Positions 1 through 8,105 are shown, numbered from the stretch's first letter. The stretch is DNA of 64,000 bases from Streptomyces sp. AC1-42W (GCF_003248355.1 NZ_QKWY01000001.1:2190001-2254000), one strand, 5' to 3'. Notes: generated by a model from the letters alone, not told the origin. Made by a program: numbers and translations.

Positions 1-1004
1 AGGGTCTGCGTACCGTCCGGCTCCCGGCGCAGCAGGGCCAGCGCGCCCGCGTAGTAGCCGCGCCCGCCGTCCTCGTACCGTTCGATGACCCGGCAGGCGT
101 TCTGCACGGGGGAGCCGGTGACGGTCGCCGCGAACATGGTCTCCCGCAGCACCTCCCGTACGTCCAGCGAGGAGCGTCCGCGCAACTCGTACTCGGTGTG
201 CGCCAGATGGGCCATCTCCTTGAGGCGCGGGCCGATCACCACCCCGCCCATGTCGCCGACCGTGCACATCATCTTCAGTTCCTCGTCGACCACCATGGAC
301 AGCTCCTCGGTCTCCTTGCGGTCGCCGAGGAAGGCGAGCAGGCTCTCCGGGGTCGGCCCCCCGGCCGGGTAGCGGTAGGTGCCGCTGATCGGATTCATCA
401 CGACGGTGCCGCCGGACATCCGCACATGCACCTCCGGACTGGCCCCGACCAGCGTCCTGTCCCCGGTGTAGACCACGAACGTCCAGTACGCGCCCCGCTC
501 CCCGGCCAGCAGCCGCCGGAACAGGGCCAGCGCGTCCGCCCGGCCGAACCCCTCGATCCGTCCCCGGAACGTCCGCCGGATGACGAAGTTCGCGCCCTCG
601 CCCCGGCCGATCTCGTCCTCGATGACCCGCCGCACCGTTCCGGCGTACTCCTCGTCGCCGACGTCGAACGCCCCGTCGGACACCCGGACTTCGTGGCGGG
701 GCAGCCGCTCCAGCGCCTCGTCCAGGGTCATCGTGTACGACTCGTCGGCGACCAGGACCGACAGCGGTGTCCCGTCGTCGCGGACGTCGAAGCCGCGCTC
801 CGCGATCTGCCGGAACGGCACCAGGGCCAGTGAGGGCCGCTCGCCGACCGGGAGTTCGGCGAGCCGGTCCACCTCGCGCACCCGGCCGATCAGCACCTCG
901 ACGGTGTCGTGGTCGTGGCCGGGGGTGCGCCGGCGGAGCAGGGCGAACGGAGGGCAGTCGTCGCCCAGAAGCCGGTCGATGCCGGTGATGCTCGTGATGC
1001 TCAT
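1..1004 (-). CDS. trpE: Anthranilate synthase, TrpE/TrpEG type (3' part outside window)
   Basis: Chorismate-utilising enzyme that makes anthranilate from chorismate and glutamine or ammonia, the first step of tryptophan synthesis. The window holds the N-terminal 334 residues, starting MSITSITGID. Visible family features are an acidic N-terminal lid region and the chorismate-binding motif NPISGTYRYPAGG, which is closer to the fused TrpEG/PhzE-like branch than to classical TrpE (PIKGT). The ATG at 1004 follows GGGAAGGAACC, a clear ribosome binding site. It lies behind a Trp leader peptide and attenuator, so expression should respond to charged tRNA-Trp, as reported for the Streptomyces venezuelae trpEG gene. 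The reading frame runs off the left edge; a C-terminal glutamine amidotransferase domain is expected but cannot be seen. Confidence 0.9.
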   Translation of the reverse strand, partial: MSITSITGIDRLLGDDCPPFALLRRRTPGHDHDTVEVLIGRVREVDRLAELPVGERPSLALVPFRQIAERGFDVRDDGTPLSVLVADESYTMTLDEALERLPRHEVRVSDGAFDVGDEEYAGTVRRVIEDEIGRGEGANFVIRRTFRGRIEGFGRADALALFRRLLAGERGAYWTFVVYTGDRTLVGASPEVHVRMSGGTVVMNPISGTYRYPAGGPTPESLLAFLGDRKETEELSMVVDEELKMMCTVGDMGGVVIGPRLKEMAHLAHTEYELRGRSSLDVREVLRETMFAATVTGSPVQNACRVIERYEDGGRGYYAGALALLRREPDGTQT

Positions 1005-1058
1005 GGGGTGTGGTTCCTTCCCTGGGGATCTGCTGGGAGGAACGGCCCGCGGACACGG

Positions 1059-1081
1059 AAAAGGCCGCCCCTCGGGCGGCC
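1059..1081 (-). terminator. trp attenuator terminator
   Basis: A perfect 8-bp stem GGCCGCCC/GGGCGGCC with a GAG loop is followed, in the minus direction, by TTTT. It sits 25 bases downstream of the trpL stop codon and 55 bases upstream of the anthranilate synthase start, which is the position of a transcription attenuator. Confidence 0.85.
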
Positions 1082-1106
1082 TGTGCGTCGGTGTGGGTAC
1101 GCGCGA

Positions 1107-1163
1107 TCAGTGGGCCGCCGGATGAGCGGTCCACCACCAGTTACGGGTCGAGTGCGCGAACAT
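1107..1163 (-). CDS. trpL: trp operon leader peptide (trpL), 18 aa
   Basis: An 18-codon reading frame, MFAHSTRNWWWTAHPAAH, with three consecutive Trp codons (TGG TGG TGG) at residues 9-11. Stalling at these codons when charged tRNA-Trp is scarce should prevent formation of the terminator hairpin just downstream and allow read-through into the anthranilate synthase gene. No Shine-Dalgarno precedes the ATG. Instead a -10-like TAAGGT lies 7 bases upstream, so the message probably starts at or near the A of the ATG (leaderless). Streptomyces trp attenuators of this general design are known. Confidence 0.88.
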   Translation of the reverse strand: MFAHSTRNWWWTAHPAAH

Positions 1164-1170
1164 GCCCCGT

Positions 1171-1176
1171 ACCTTA
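1171..1176 (-). promoter_or_regulatory. -10 element of the trpL promoter
   Basis: TAAGGT on the minus strand ends 7 bases before the trpL ATG, so transcription would begin about at the start codon. No convincing -35 hexamer is visible in the GC-rich sequence upstream. Confidence 0.55.
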
Positions 1177-1194
1177 GCCCACGCCGGACGGCGC

Positions 1195-1234
1195 GGGGCC
1201 CCTTTCCCGTCCGTCCGGACGGGAAAGGGGCCCC
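1195..1234 (-). terminator. Terminator after the amidase gene
   Basis: A perfect 18-bp inverted repeat (1195-1212 and 1217-1234) with a GTCC loop starts 22 bases past the amidase stop codon. There is no U-tract, which is common for Streptomyces terminators. It insulates the trpL promoter from the upstream gene. Confidence 0.85.
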
Positions 1235-1256
1235 GCGAACACCGCGTGCCGGTCGG

Positions 1257-4037
1257 CTAGAACAGGGTGTCGTAGATCTGCCAGCCGTCTCCGACCTGCG
1301 ACTTCTTCGCGAACGGAGCGGTCACACTTCCGGTGGAGTGGTAGAACCAGAAATCTCCGTTGCCGTCCACGCCGACCAGGTCGCCCCGGCCGTCACGGTC
1401 CAGGTCGCTCGGGCCGAGCAGCAGCTTGTACGCGCCCCAGCCCGAACCGATCTTGACGCGCTTGTCGTACGGCTTGGTGGCCGAGCCGGTGCCCGTGTAG
1501 ATCCACAGCACCCCGGACTTGTCGCGGGCCACGAAGTCCGCCTTGCCGTCGCCGTTGAGGTCGCCGGTGGAGACGATCGCGTTGTAGATCTGCCAGCCGT
1601 ACCCGATCTTGGCCTTGGGCTCGAAGGGACGTGCCGGGTCGCCGGTGCCCTTGTAGAAGTAGATGTCGCCGGAGCCGTTGAGGGCGAGCAGGTCGGGCTT
1701 GCCGTCGCTGTCGAGGTCGCGCATGCCGGTGAGGCTGGTGTACTGGTTCCAGCCGCTGCCGATGCGGAGCCGGCCCAGGTACGGCTTGTCCGGGTTGCCG
1801 CTGCCCCGGTAGTACCAGAGCACGCCGTCCTTGTCGCGGGCCACGAAGTCGCCCGTGCCGTCCGCGCGCAGCGCCGTCATGGCTGTGATCGCCGTGTAGC
1901 TTCCCCAGCCGTAGCCCACCTGGTAGCGGCGGTAGTACGGCGCGGAGGCGCTGCCGGTGCCCTGGTACTGCCAGACGCGTCCGGCGCTGTCCCGGCCGAT
2001 CATGTTGTACCGGTCGGTGGCGGAGACCGGGGCGACGCTGGTGGAGGTCTGGACGTCGCTCGCCTTCACCCACGCCAGCCGGTGGTTGTACCGGATCGGC
2101 AGGTAGGAGGTGTCACCGATGACGTCCGTCTGGACCGAACCGAACCAGTCGTCGCCCTTCACCTCGGCGCCCGCCAGCGCGTAGGACTGGCCCGCGGGCA
2201 GGGTGTACTTCGTCAGGTAGTCCGGGTTGTCCGTGGGGGCCTCCAGGCCCGCCGCCTCGTAGGCCGCGGTCTCCGGGTAGGAACGCCCGTAGATCCGGAC
2301 CGTCACGCCGGCCCTGGCCTTCACCACGCGCGGGGCCGCGTCCAGCGGCACGGTGTACTGGCCGCCGGGGTTGTAGAACCAGGCCTTCTTCCCCGCGTAC
2401 CAGATCGCCGTCCAGTTGGTCCTCGACTCGGCCACCACATAGGTGCCGCCCGCGCGGACCTTGTTGCCCCAGTTGGAGCCCTCGCTCCACAGGGACGTGA
2501 AGTACGGGTCGCTCAGCGTGGTGGCGCCGGTGGACGGCGAGGTGTACAGGTAGCCGAAGTTCGCCGGCCGGGCGGCGACCGCCTTGGTGCCGTACGTCAG
2601 CTTCGGCTGGTTGGCCGTGGTGAACGGCGGCACCACGCGCACCAGCTGGCCGGCCTCGACCGGACCGCCGGCGCCCTCGGCGCCCGTCGGGGCCCCGAGC
2701 AGGCCCATGTAGTGGTTCCAGTCCCAGAACGGGCCCGCGTCCCAGTGCGTCCCGGAGATGTTCCGGTCCAGCTGCACGGGCACCTCGTCGTGGCCGACGA
2801 TGTGCTCACGGTCGAGCGGGATGCCGTACTTGTCCGCCAGGAACTTCACCAGGGCCGCGGAGGACTCGTACTGCGGTTCCGTGTACCACTTGCCGTCCCG
2901 GATGGCGTAGCCCTCGTGCTCCACACCGATGGTGTGCATGTTGAGGGTCCAGTTGCCCGCGTGCCACGCCAGGTCCTTGTTCTCGACCATCTGGGTGACC
3001 AGACCGTCCGAGGCGCGGACCAGGTAGTGGGCGCTGGCGGCCGTGTCCGGGTTGGTGAGCGTGGCCAGCGAGCTGGCGTAGTCGCCCTCCGTGTCGTGGA
3101 TCACGATCCGGCGGATGTCGACGCCCTTGTCGGGCCGCACCGCGGGGGTGTAGCCGCGCTTGCCGGTGCTCGACGTCCTGGCCGGGACGAAGTCGCAGTT
3201 CAGGCCGGACGGGCACTCCGGGGTGGGCGTCGCGGCGGTGCTCGCGAAGCTCGCGGCGAGCGGCACCTTGGCCGGCTTGACCGGCTTGACGGCGGGGGCG
3301 GCCGGCAGCGAGACCTGCTGGCCGTCCTGGGTGAGGGCCTTCTCGCCCGTGCGGATCGACTCGAAGACGCGCTTCGCGAAGAGGTCGGCGCCCTTCCGGT
3401 CCGGCGACTGGCTGTAGCGCGCCACCGCCGGGTACCACTGGGAGGCGTCCTCCGACAGGGAGCCCTTGGCCTCGCGCTGGTACTCGGCGAGCAGGGCCGC
3501 GCCCGCGCGGATGCTGTCCCCGGTGTCCTCGCGGACCGCCGAGGCGTCCGTGCCGATCAGCTCGGCGGCCTTCTCCAGCGTGTGCAGCCGGGGGTCGGAG
3601 GTGTCGACCGTCTTCTTCGGGATCGCGCGCAGCGCCTTGGCGCGGTCGAAGGTCTTCTCGATCTCCGGCCGGCCGCTCATGTTCATGTGCGCCAGACGTT
3701 CCTTGTCGTCCGGCTGCTCCACGTCCCCGGGCGACACACTGGTCAGCCCCATCACGTTGTACGCGCCGCTGGTGCTGGGCGCGCCGTCGTGGCTCTCCCA
3801 CCGGGTCTGCCGGAAGGAGACCGCCATCAAAACGCTCTGCGGCACGTCGAACTCGCGGGCCGCGTCCTCGAACTGGGACTGCAGCACGGCGGACGGCGAG
3901 GCGGGCGCGGCGTCCGAGGCGTCCGGGCCCTGCGCCGCGACGGCCAGGGTGCCGATCGTCGCGGTCGCGACCACGGCCGCGCCGGCGCTGATGAGCAGCC
4001 GTCTCTTCTTGAGATCCCTACGGTGATTCCGCTTCAA
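1257..4037 (-). CDS. Secreted N-acetylmuramoyl-L-alanine amidase with C-terminal FG-GAP/VCBS repeats
   Basis: Large exported peptidoglycan hydrolase, 926 aa. From the chosen TTG start (RBS GAGGG seven bases upstream) there is an RR/KKRR-rich N terminus followed by a hydrophobic segment at about 16-33, a signal peptide. Residues about 45-210 look like a lysozyme-like fold (VLMAVSFRQTRWESH, YNVMGLTSV). Residues about 305-445 form an Amidase_2/PGRP domain with zinc-ligand candidates H313 in IVIHDT and H430 in GTHWDAGP. The C-terminal part carries five tandem repeats of about 48 aa, each with a DxDxDGxxD-like calcium loop and a GSGWxxY tail, typical of FG-GAP/VCBS propeller blades that bind the wall or other ligands. 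A GTG start 25 codons upstream is possible. It is divergent from the DAHP synthase gene. Confidence 0.88.
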   Translation of the reverse strand: MKRNHRRDLKKRRLLISAGAAVVATATIGTLAVAAQGPDASDAAPASPSAVLQSQFEDAAREFDVPQSVLMAVSFRQTRWESHDGAPSTSGAYNVMGLTSVSPGDVEQPDDKERLAHMNMSGRPEIEKTFDRAKALRAIPKKTVDTSDPRLHTLEKAAELIGTDASAVREDTGDSIRAGAALLAEYQREAKGSLSEDASQWYPAVARYSQSPDRKGADLFAKRVFESIRTGEKALTQDGQQVSLPAAPAVKPVKPAKVPLAASFASTAATPTPECPSGLNCDFVPARTSSTGKRGYTPAVRPDKGVDIRRIVIHDTEGDYASSLATLTNPDTAASAHYLVRASDGLVTQMVENKDLAWHAGNWTLNMHTIGVEHEGYAIRDGKWYTEPQYESSAALVKFLADKYGIPLDREHIVGHDEVPVQLDRNISGTHWDAGPFWDWNHYMGLLGAPTGAEGAGGPVEAGQLVRVVPPFTTANQPKLTYGTKAVAARPANFGYLYTSPSTGATTLSDPYFTSLWSEGSNWGNKVRAGGTYVVAESRTNWTAIWYAGKKAWFYNPGGQYTVPLDAAPRVVKARAGVTVRIYGRSYPETAAYEAAGLEAPTDNPDYLTKYTLPAGQSYALAGAEVKGDDWFGSVQTDVIGDTSYLPIRYNHRLAWVKASDVQTSTSVAPVSATDRYNMIGRDSAGRVWQYQGTGSASAPYYRRYQVGYGWGSYTAITAMTALRADGTGDFVARDKDGVLWYYRGSGNPDKPYLGRLRIGSGWNQYTSLTGMRDLDSDGKPDLLALNGSGDIYFYKGTGDPARPFEPKAKIGYGWQIYNAIVSTGDLNGDGKADFVARDKSGVLWIYTGTGSATKPYDKRVKIGSGWGAYKLLLGPSDLDRDGRGDLVGVDGNGDFWFYHSTGSVTAPFAKKSQVGDGWQIYDTLF

Positions 4038-4176
4038 GTGCCCACCCTCGTTGTCCACTTGTTCAACGCTGAAAGACGTGAGGCTAGCAGGCGGTACGGA
4101 CACTCCCGGCACCGACTGTCCGCGAGATGTCTGTCTCAGTCACTGAGCAACCGGAAAATGAGTGGACCCGACCCCG

Positions 4177-4182
4177 TAATGT
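4177..4182 (+). promoter_or_regulatory. -10 element, aroH promoter (leaderless)
   Basis: TAATGT ends 7 bases before the GTG start of aroH, and no Shine-Dalgarno is present. The arrangement predicts a leaderless transcript, like that of trpL on the other strand. Confidence 0.5.
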
Positions 4183-4189
4183 GGGGCCC

Positions 4190-5542
4190 GTGACCGTGAA
4201 CGCCAATACCTCCGTCGCCGGTGGCAACACCTGGCGAGACCTTCCCGCGGCGCAGCAGCCCGAGTACCCCGACTCCGAGGCCCTGCGCGATGTCGTCGCG
4301 GACCTCGCGTCGTATCCCCCGCTCGTCTTCGCGGGCGAGTGCGATCAGCTGCGTGCCCGTATGGGATCCGTCGCCAAGGGCGAGGCGTTCCTGTTGCAGG
4401 GCGGCGACTGTGCCGAGGCCTTCGACGCCGTGTCCGCCGACCACATCCGGGCCAAGCTGAAGACGCTCCTGCAGATGAGCGCCGTCCTGACCTACGCGGC
4501 CTCGGTGCCCGTGGTCAAGGTCGGCCGCATCGCCGGCCAGTACTCCAAGCCGCGCTCCAAGCCGACCGAGACCCGCGACGGCGTGACCCTGCCGACCTAC
4601 CGCGGCGACTCCGTCAACGGCTTCGCCTTCACCGAGGAGGAGCGGGTCCCGGACCCGGACCGCCTCAAGCGGATGTACCACGCCTCCGCCTCCACGCTGA
4701 ACCTCGTGCGCGCCTTCACCACCGGCGGCTACGCCGACCTGCGCCAGGTGCACGCCTGGAACCAGGACTTCGTGCGCTCCTCGCCGTCCGGCCAGCGCTA
4801 CGAGGCCCTGGCCCGCGAGATCGACAACGCGCTGAACTTCATGAAGGCGTGCGGCACCGACCCGGCGGAGTTCAAGGCCGTCGAGTTCTACGCGTCGCAC
4901 GAGGCGCTGCTCCTGGACTACGAGTCGGCGCTGACCCGCACCGACTCGCGCACCGGGCAGCTGTACGACACCTCGGGCCACATGGTGTGGATCGGTGAGC
5001 GCACCCGCCAGATGGACGGCGCGCACATCGAGTTCGCCGCCAGTATCCGCAACCCGATCGGCATCAAGCTCGGCCCGACCACCACGGTCGACGAGGCGCT
5101 GGGCTACATCGAGCGCCTCGACCCGGAGCGCGAGCCCGGCCGGCTGACCTTCATCGTCCGGATGGGCGCCGACAAGGTCCGCGACAAGCTGCCCGAGCTG
5201 GTCGAGAAGGTCACCGCCTCCGGCGCCACCGTGGCCTGGGTGACCGACCCGATGCACGGCAACACCTTCGAGGCGGCCTCCGGCCACAAGACGCGCCGCT
5301 TCGACGACGTGCTGGACGAGGTCAAGGGCTTCTTCGAGGTGCACAAGGGCCTCGGCACGCACCCGGGCGGCATCCACGTCGAGCTGACCGGCGACGACGT
5401 CACCGAATGCGTCGGCGGCGGCCACGAGATCTTCGTGGACGACCTCCACCAGCGCTACGAGACGGCCTGCGACCCCCGGCTCAACCGCAGCCAGTCGCTG
5501 GACCTGGCCTTCCTCGTCGCCGAGATGTACCGCGACCAGTAA
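4190..5542 (+). CDS. aroH: Class II 3-deoxy-7-phosphoheptulonate (DAHP) synthase
   Basis: Condenses phosphoenolpyruvate and erythrose 4-phosphate to DAHP, the entry step of the shikimate pathway in the cytoplasm. The 450-aa product is the usual length of plant/actinobacterial type II enzymes, and the family hallmarks are present: LQGGDCAEAF for the metal-binding Cys and phosphate site, KVGRIAGQYSKPRS, GHMVWIGERTRQ, NPIGIKLGP, and WVTDPMHGNT with GGIHVELTGDDVTEC near the C terminus. The GTG at 4190 is chosen because MTVNAN is the conserved N terminus; upstream in-frame starts would lie inside the promoter. Together with the neighbouring anthranilate synthase it feeds tryptophan synthesis. Confidence 0.95.
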   Translation: MTVNANTSVAGGNTWRDLPAAQQPEYPDSEALRDVVADLASYPPLVFAGECDQLRARMGSVAKGEAFLLQGGDCAEAFDAVSADHIRAKLKTLLQMSAVLTYAASVPVVKVGRIAGQYSKPRSKPTETRDGVTLPTYRGDSVNGFAFTEEERVPDPDRLKRMYHASASTLNLVRAFTTGGYADLRQVHAWNQDFVRSSPSGQRYEALAREIDNALNFMKACGTDPAEFKAVEFYASHEALLLDYESALTRTDSRTGQLYDTSGHMVWIGERTRQMDGAHIEFAASIRNPIGIKLGPTTTVDEALGYIERLDPEREPGRLTFIVRMGADKVRDKLPELVEKVTASGATVAWVTDPMHGNTFEAASGHKTRRFDDVLDEVKGFFEVHKGLGTHPGGIHVELTGDDVTECVGGGHEIFVDDLHQRYETACDPRLNRSQSLDLAFLVAEMYRDQ

Positions 5543-5569
5543 CGGTCACGGCGCGCACCTCCCGTACGA

Positions 5570-5606
5570 CGGTGGGGCACGGATCGATGTGATCCGTGCC
5601 CCACCG
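5570..5606 (+). terminator. Terminator after aroH
   Basis: A perfect 16-bp stem (5570-5585 with 5591-5606) and a GATGT loop lie 28 bases past the aroH stop; TTT follows at 5611. Confidence 0.85.
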
Positions 5607-5647
5607 GTCGTTTCCGGGCTTTCACCGCCCCCCGGCGACGGGTAAGG

Positions 5648-5666
5648 TTAGGTTTGCCTCACCGAT
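5648..5666 (+). promoter_or_regulatory. Iron box (DmdR/IdeR operator) upstream of bfd
   Basis: TTAGGTTTGCCTCACCGAT matches the actinobacterial iron box TTAGGTTAGGCTCACCTAA at 15 of 19 positions. It sits 46 bases before the bfd start, so DmdR1/IdeR with Fe2+ should repress bfd when iron is plentiful. Confidence 0.75.
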
Positions 5667-5712
5667 CATCGGGGCGGCGCTCACGATCCGTCCTGCCGGG
5701 AGGTGAACCCGC

Positions 5713-5961
5713 GTGTACGTCTGCTCGTGCTTCGGCGTTACGGAGCAGCAGGTCAAGGATCATGCGGCAGCCGGGGCCTGCACGCCCCGCCAGATCGCCT
5801 CGGCCTGCAAGGCGGGGACGGACTGCGGCGGCTGTGTCCGCACCATCCAGGCGATGCTCGGCCGCGGTGCCTGCCCGCGCCGCGATCTGCTCGACCGCAA
5901 GCAGCAGCCCGCCGCCACCGGCGCCCCGGCGCCCGCCGCCGGACTCCCCGAAGCCGCCTGA
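5713..5961 (+). CDS. bfd: Bacterioferritin-associated ferredoxin (BFD-like [2Fe-2S] protein)
   Basis: Small (82 aa) ferredoxin expected to deliver electrons to bacterioferritin so that stored Fe3+ is released as Fe2+. The BFD fold is recognisable from VCSCFGVTEQQV at the N terminus and GTDCGGCVRTIQ in the middle; the four cysteines C4, C6, C38 and C41 are the cluster ligands (CxC...CxxC). The last 25 residues are an Ala/Pro-rich tail. The GTG start follows GGGAGGTGAAC. Its partner bfr is convergent, 13 bases beyond its stop. Iron-box control upstream fits induction under iron limitation. Confidence 0.93.
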   Translation: MYVCSCFGVTEQQVKDHAAAGACTPRQIASACKAGTDCGGCVRTIQAMLGRGACPRRDLLDRKQQPAATGAPAPAAGLPEAA

Positions 5962-5974
5962 GCCGACCGGCCGG

Positions 5975-6454
5975 TCAGCTGTCCGGCTGCTCGATGAGCT
6001 GGGCGATGTACAGCGGCTCCCCGAGCTTCTCGACCAGGTCCAGCTGGGTGTCGAGGTAGTCGATGTGGTGCTCCTCGTCGGCGAGGATCGACTCGAAGAT
6101 GTTCGCCGAGGTGATGTCGCCCTTGTTCCGCATCAGCTCGATACCGCGCTTGAGACGGTCGATCGCCTCCACCTCGACCTGCCGGTCGGCCTGGAACATC
6201 TCGGTGACCGTCTGGCCCACCCGTACGTGGAACAGCCGCTGATAGTTCGGCAGGCCGTCGAGGAAGAGAATGCGGTCGGTCAGGATCTCCGCGTGCTTCA
6301 TCTCGTCGAAGGACTCGGCGCGCGTGTATTTCGCGAGCTTGGTCCAGCCGAAGTTGTCCTGCATCTTGGCGTGCAGGAAGTACTGGTTGATGGCCGTCAA
6401 TTCGGCGGTCAGCTGTTCATTCAGGAACTCGATGACCTCGGGGTCGCCCTGCAT
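5975..6454 (-). CDS. bfr: Bacterioferritin
   Basis: Iron storage protein of 159 aa forming 24-mer cages with a ferroxidase centre in each subunit. The four-helix bundle signature is complete: LNEQLTAELTAINQYFLHA (ferroxidase Glu in helix A), RAESFDEMKHAEILTDRILF with the candidate haem-ligand Met and the ExxH motif, and ADEEHHIDYLDTQ in helix D. The ATG at 6454 follows GGAAGGAGCC. It is transcribed toward bfd and stops 13 bases from it, a tail-to-tail iron-release/storage pair. Confidence 0.96.
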   Translation of the reverse strand: MQGDPEVIEFLNEQLTAELTAINQYFLHAKMQDNFGWTKLAKYTRAESFDEMKHAEILTDRILFLDGLPNYQRLFHVRVGQTVTEMFQADRQVEVEAIDRLKRGIELMRNKGDITSANIFESILADEEHHIDYLDTQLDLVEKLGEPLYIAQLIEQPDS

Positions 6455-6607
6455 CGCAAAGGCTCCTTCCAACGGTGAACCGGGCACGTTGGCGGCATCT
6501 TCGCATCGCACTCGGTGACCGTCCAGTAAGTGCACGCTTAGTATGAGTTGCCCGAATCGCCTCCGCCCTGGTCACGACCACCCCGGCCTGTCTGTCACCA
6601 TGGAGTC

Positions 6608-7240
6608 ATGGGTCAGCCGGAAAGCCGGGAACACCGCGCGTCAGAGCAGTCCGAGCTTCCGCCGGGCCAGCGGCTGCAGCGCGGCTGGCCGGTGACCCAC
6701 TACGGGCCGGTTCCCAAGTTCAAACCGGACCGCTGGGAATTCCGTGTCTTCGGCGCGACCGCCGACGGCGAGAAGCACTGCTGGAACCACGAGCAATTCT
6801 CGGCGCTGCCGTTCTCCTCGGTCGTCGCAGATCTGCACTGCGTCACCAAATTCAGCATGCTCGGCGCCGAGTGGGGCGGCGTGCTCGCCCGCGATGTCGT
6901 CGCGCTCGCCCCGCCCGCCTCTCAGGTCACCCATGTGATGGTGTGGGCCGAATACGGATTCAGCTCGAACCTGCGGCTCGACGACTTCCTCTCCGACCGG
7001 ACCCTGTTCGCCACCCACAAGGGCGGCGAACTCCTCACCGCCGAGCACGGCTTCCCGCTCCGCCTCGTCGTCCCCCATCTGTACGCGTGGAAGGGCCCCA
7101 AGTGGGTCCGGGGCATCGAGTACATGACGGCCGACCGCCGGGGCTTCTGGGAGGAGCGCGGCTACCACAACATCGGCGACCCCTGGCGCGAGCAGCGCTA
7201 CTCCTACCAGGAGGAGCCCGGCGAGGGCCCCGAGCTCTGA
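6608..7240 (+). CDS. Sulfite oxidase-like molybdopterin-dependent oxidoreductase
   Basis: Cytoplasmic 210-aa protein of the short SUOX-fold family (catalytic molybdopterin domain only, no haem or dimerisation domain). DLHCVTKFSMLGAEWGG supplies the Cys expected to coordinate molybdenum, and HGFPLRLVVPHLYAWKGPKWV plus the Trp/Tyr-rich C terminus are the usual cofactor-binding segments. No twin-arginine leader is seen, unlike YedY/MsrP. The physiological substrate is unknown. The ATG at 6608 is preceded by GGAG at a short 2-base spacing. The last 37 bases overlap, on opposite strands, the 3' end of the endonuclease IV gene. Confidence 0.85.
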   Translation: MGQPESREHRASEQSELPPGQRLQRGWPVTHYGPVPKFKPDRWEFRVFGATADGEKHCWNHEQFSALPFSSVVADLHCVTKFSMLGAEWGGVLARDVVALAPPASQVTHVMVWAEYGFSSNLRLDDFLSDRTLFATHKGGELLTAEHGFPLRLVVPHLYAWKGPKWVRGIEYMTADRRGFWEERGYHNIGDPWREQRYSYQEEPGEGPEL

Positions 7241-8097
7241 TCAGCCCCGTCCCGCAGCGCCTGGAGCCGGGCCACGTCCGCCGCATGGCCCTCCTTGCCG
7301 CCCGGCGTCTCGATGACCAGCGGCACGCCCCGCGTCGCCGGGTGCGCGAACAGCTCGCGGAACGGCTCCGCGCCGATGTGACCCGCGCCGATGTTCTCGT
7401 GCCGGTCCTTGTGCGCGCCGGAGACGTCCTTGGAGTCATTGGCGTGGATGAGCTTCAGCCGGTCCTCGCCGACCGTCTCCACCAGCAGGTCGAGGGTCTC
7501 CTTCATGCCGCCGGGCCCGGCCAGGTCGTGCCCGGCCGCGAAGATGTGGCAGGTGTCCAAACAGACCCCGAGCTTCGGGTGGGCGTCCAGCGCGTCGAAG
7601 TACGGCCCGAAGTCCCAGGTCCGGGAGCAGAGCGAGGAGCCCTGCCCGGCCGTGGACTCCAGCAGCAGGAACGGGTCGTCCTCGTGCGTCAGCTCGTCCA
7701 GCAGCGGCCGCATATGGGTCCGCACCTGCGCCAGCGCCTCCTCGCGGGGCCGCCCCCCGGTCGCCGAACCGGTGTGCACGACGACGCCCAGGGCGCCGAT
7801 CGCGCGGGCCCGGCGCAGCGAGTGGCGCAGCGACTCCACGGACCGCTCCACGGTCGCCGGGGTGTGCGAGCCGAAATTGATCAGATACGGGGCGTGCACA
7901 TACGCCGGTATCGACTCGGCGGCGCACTGCGCCCGGAACAGCTCGTCCTGCGCCGGGCTGCCGGCCGGGGTCGCCCAGCCGCGCGGGTTGGCGACGAAGA
8001 CCTGGACGGCCTCGGCGCCCATCTCGCGGGCGTAGGGGAGGCCGACCTTGGCGAGGCCGCCGGCCACCGGAACGTGTCCGCCGACGGGGTTGCGCAT
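7204..8097 (-). CDS. nfo: Endonuclease IV (apurinic/apyrimidinic endonuclease)
   Basis: Zinc-dependent AP endonuclease (297 aa) that incises DNA at abasic sites and repairs blocked 3' ends during base excision repair. The TIM-barrel metal ligands are all present: YVHAPYLINF, GVVVHTG, LLLESTAG, GVCLDTCHIFAAGHD, LIHANDSKD, HENIGAGHIG and VIETPGGK. The ATG at 8097 is 8 bases downstream of the kinase stop codon, so the two genes are probably co-transcribed. The C-terminal 12 codons overlap the convergent molybdopterin oxidoreductase gene. Confidence 0.95.
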   Translation of the reverse strand: MRNPVGGHVPVAGGLAKVGLPYAREMGAEAVQVFVANPRGWATPAGSPAQDELFRAQCAAESIPAYVHAPYLINFGSHTPATVERSVESLRHSLRRARAIGALGVVVHTGSATGGRPREEALAQVRTHMRPLLDELTHEDDPFLLLESTAGQGSSLCSRTWDFGPYFDALDAHPKLGVCLDTCHIFAAGHDLAGPGGMKETLDLLVETVGEDRLKLIHANDSKDVSGAHKDRHENIGAGHIGAEPFRELFAHPATRGVPLVIETPGGKEGHAADVARLQALRDGADQSSGPSPGSSW

Positions 8098-8105
8098 ACG
8101 GATCT

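Noticed and set aside
909..4193. Very long open frame of over 1000 codons on the plus strand across the amidase gene
   Set aside because: It is the antisense shadow of the amidase gene, rich in Arg/Val/Gly from GC-skewed codons, with no domains or RBS.
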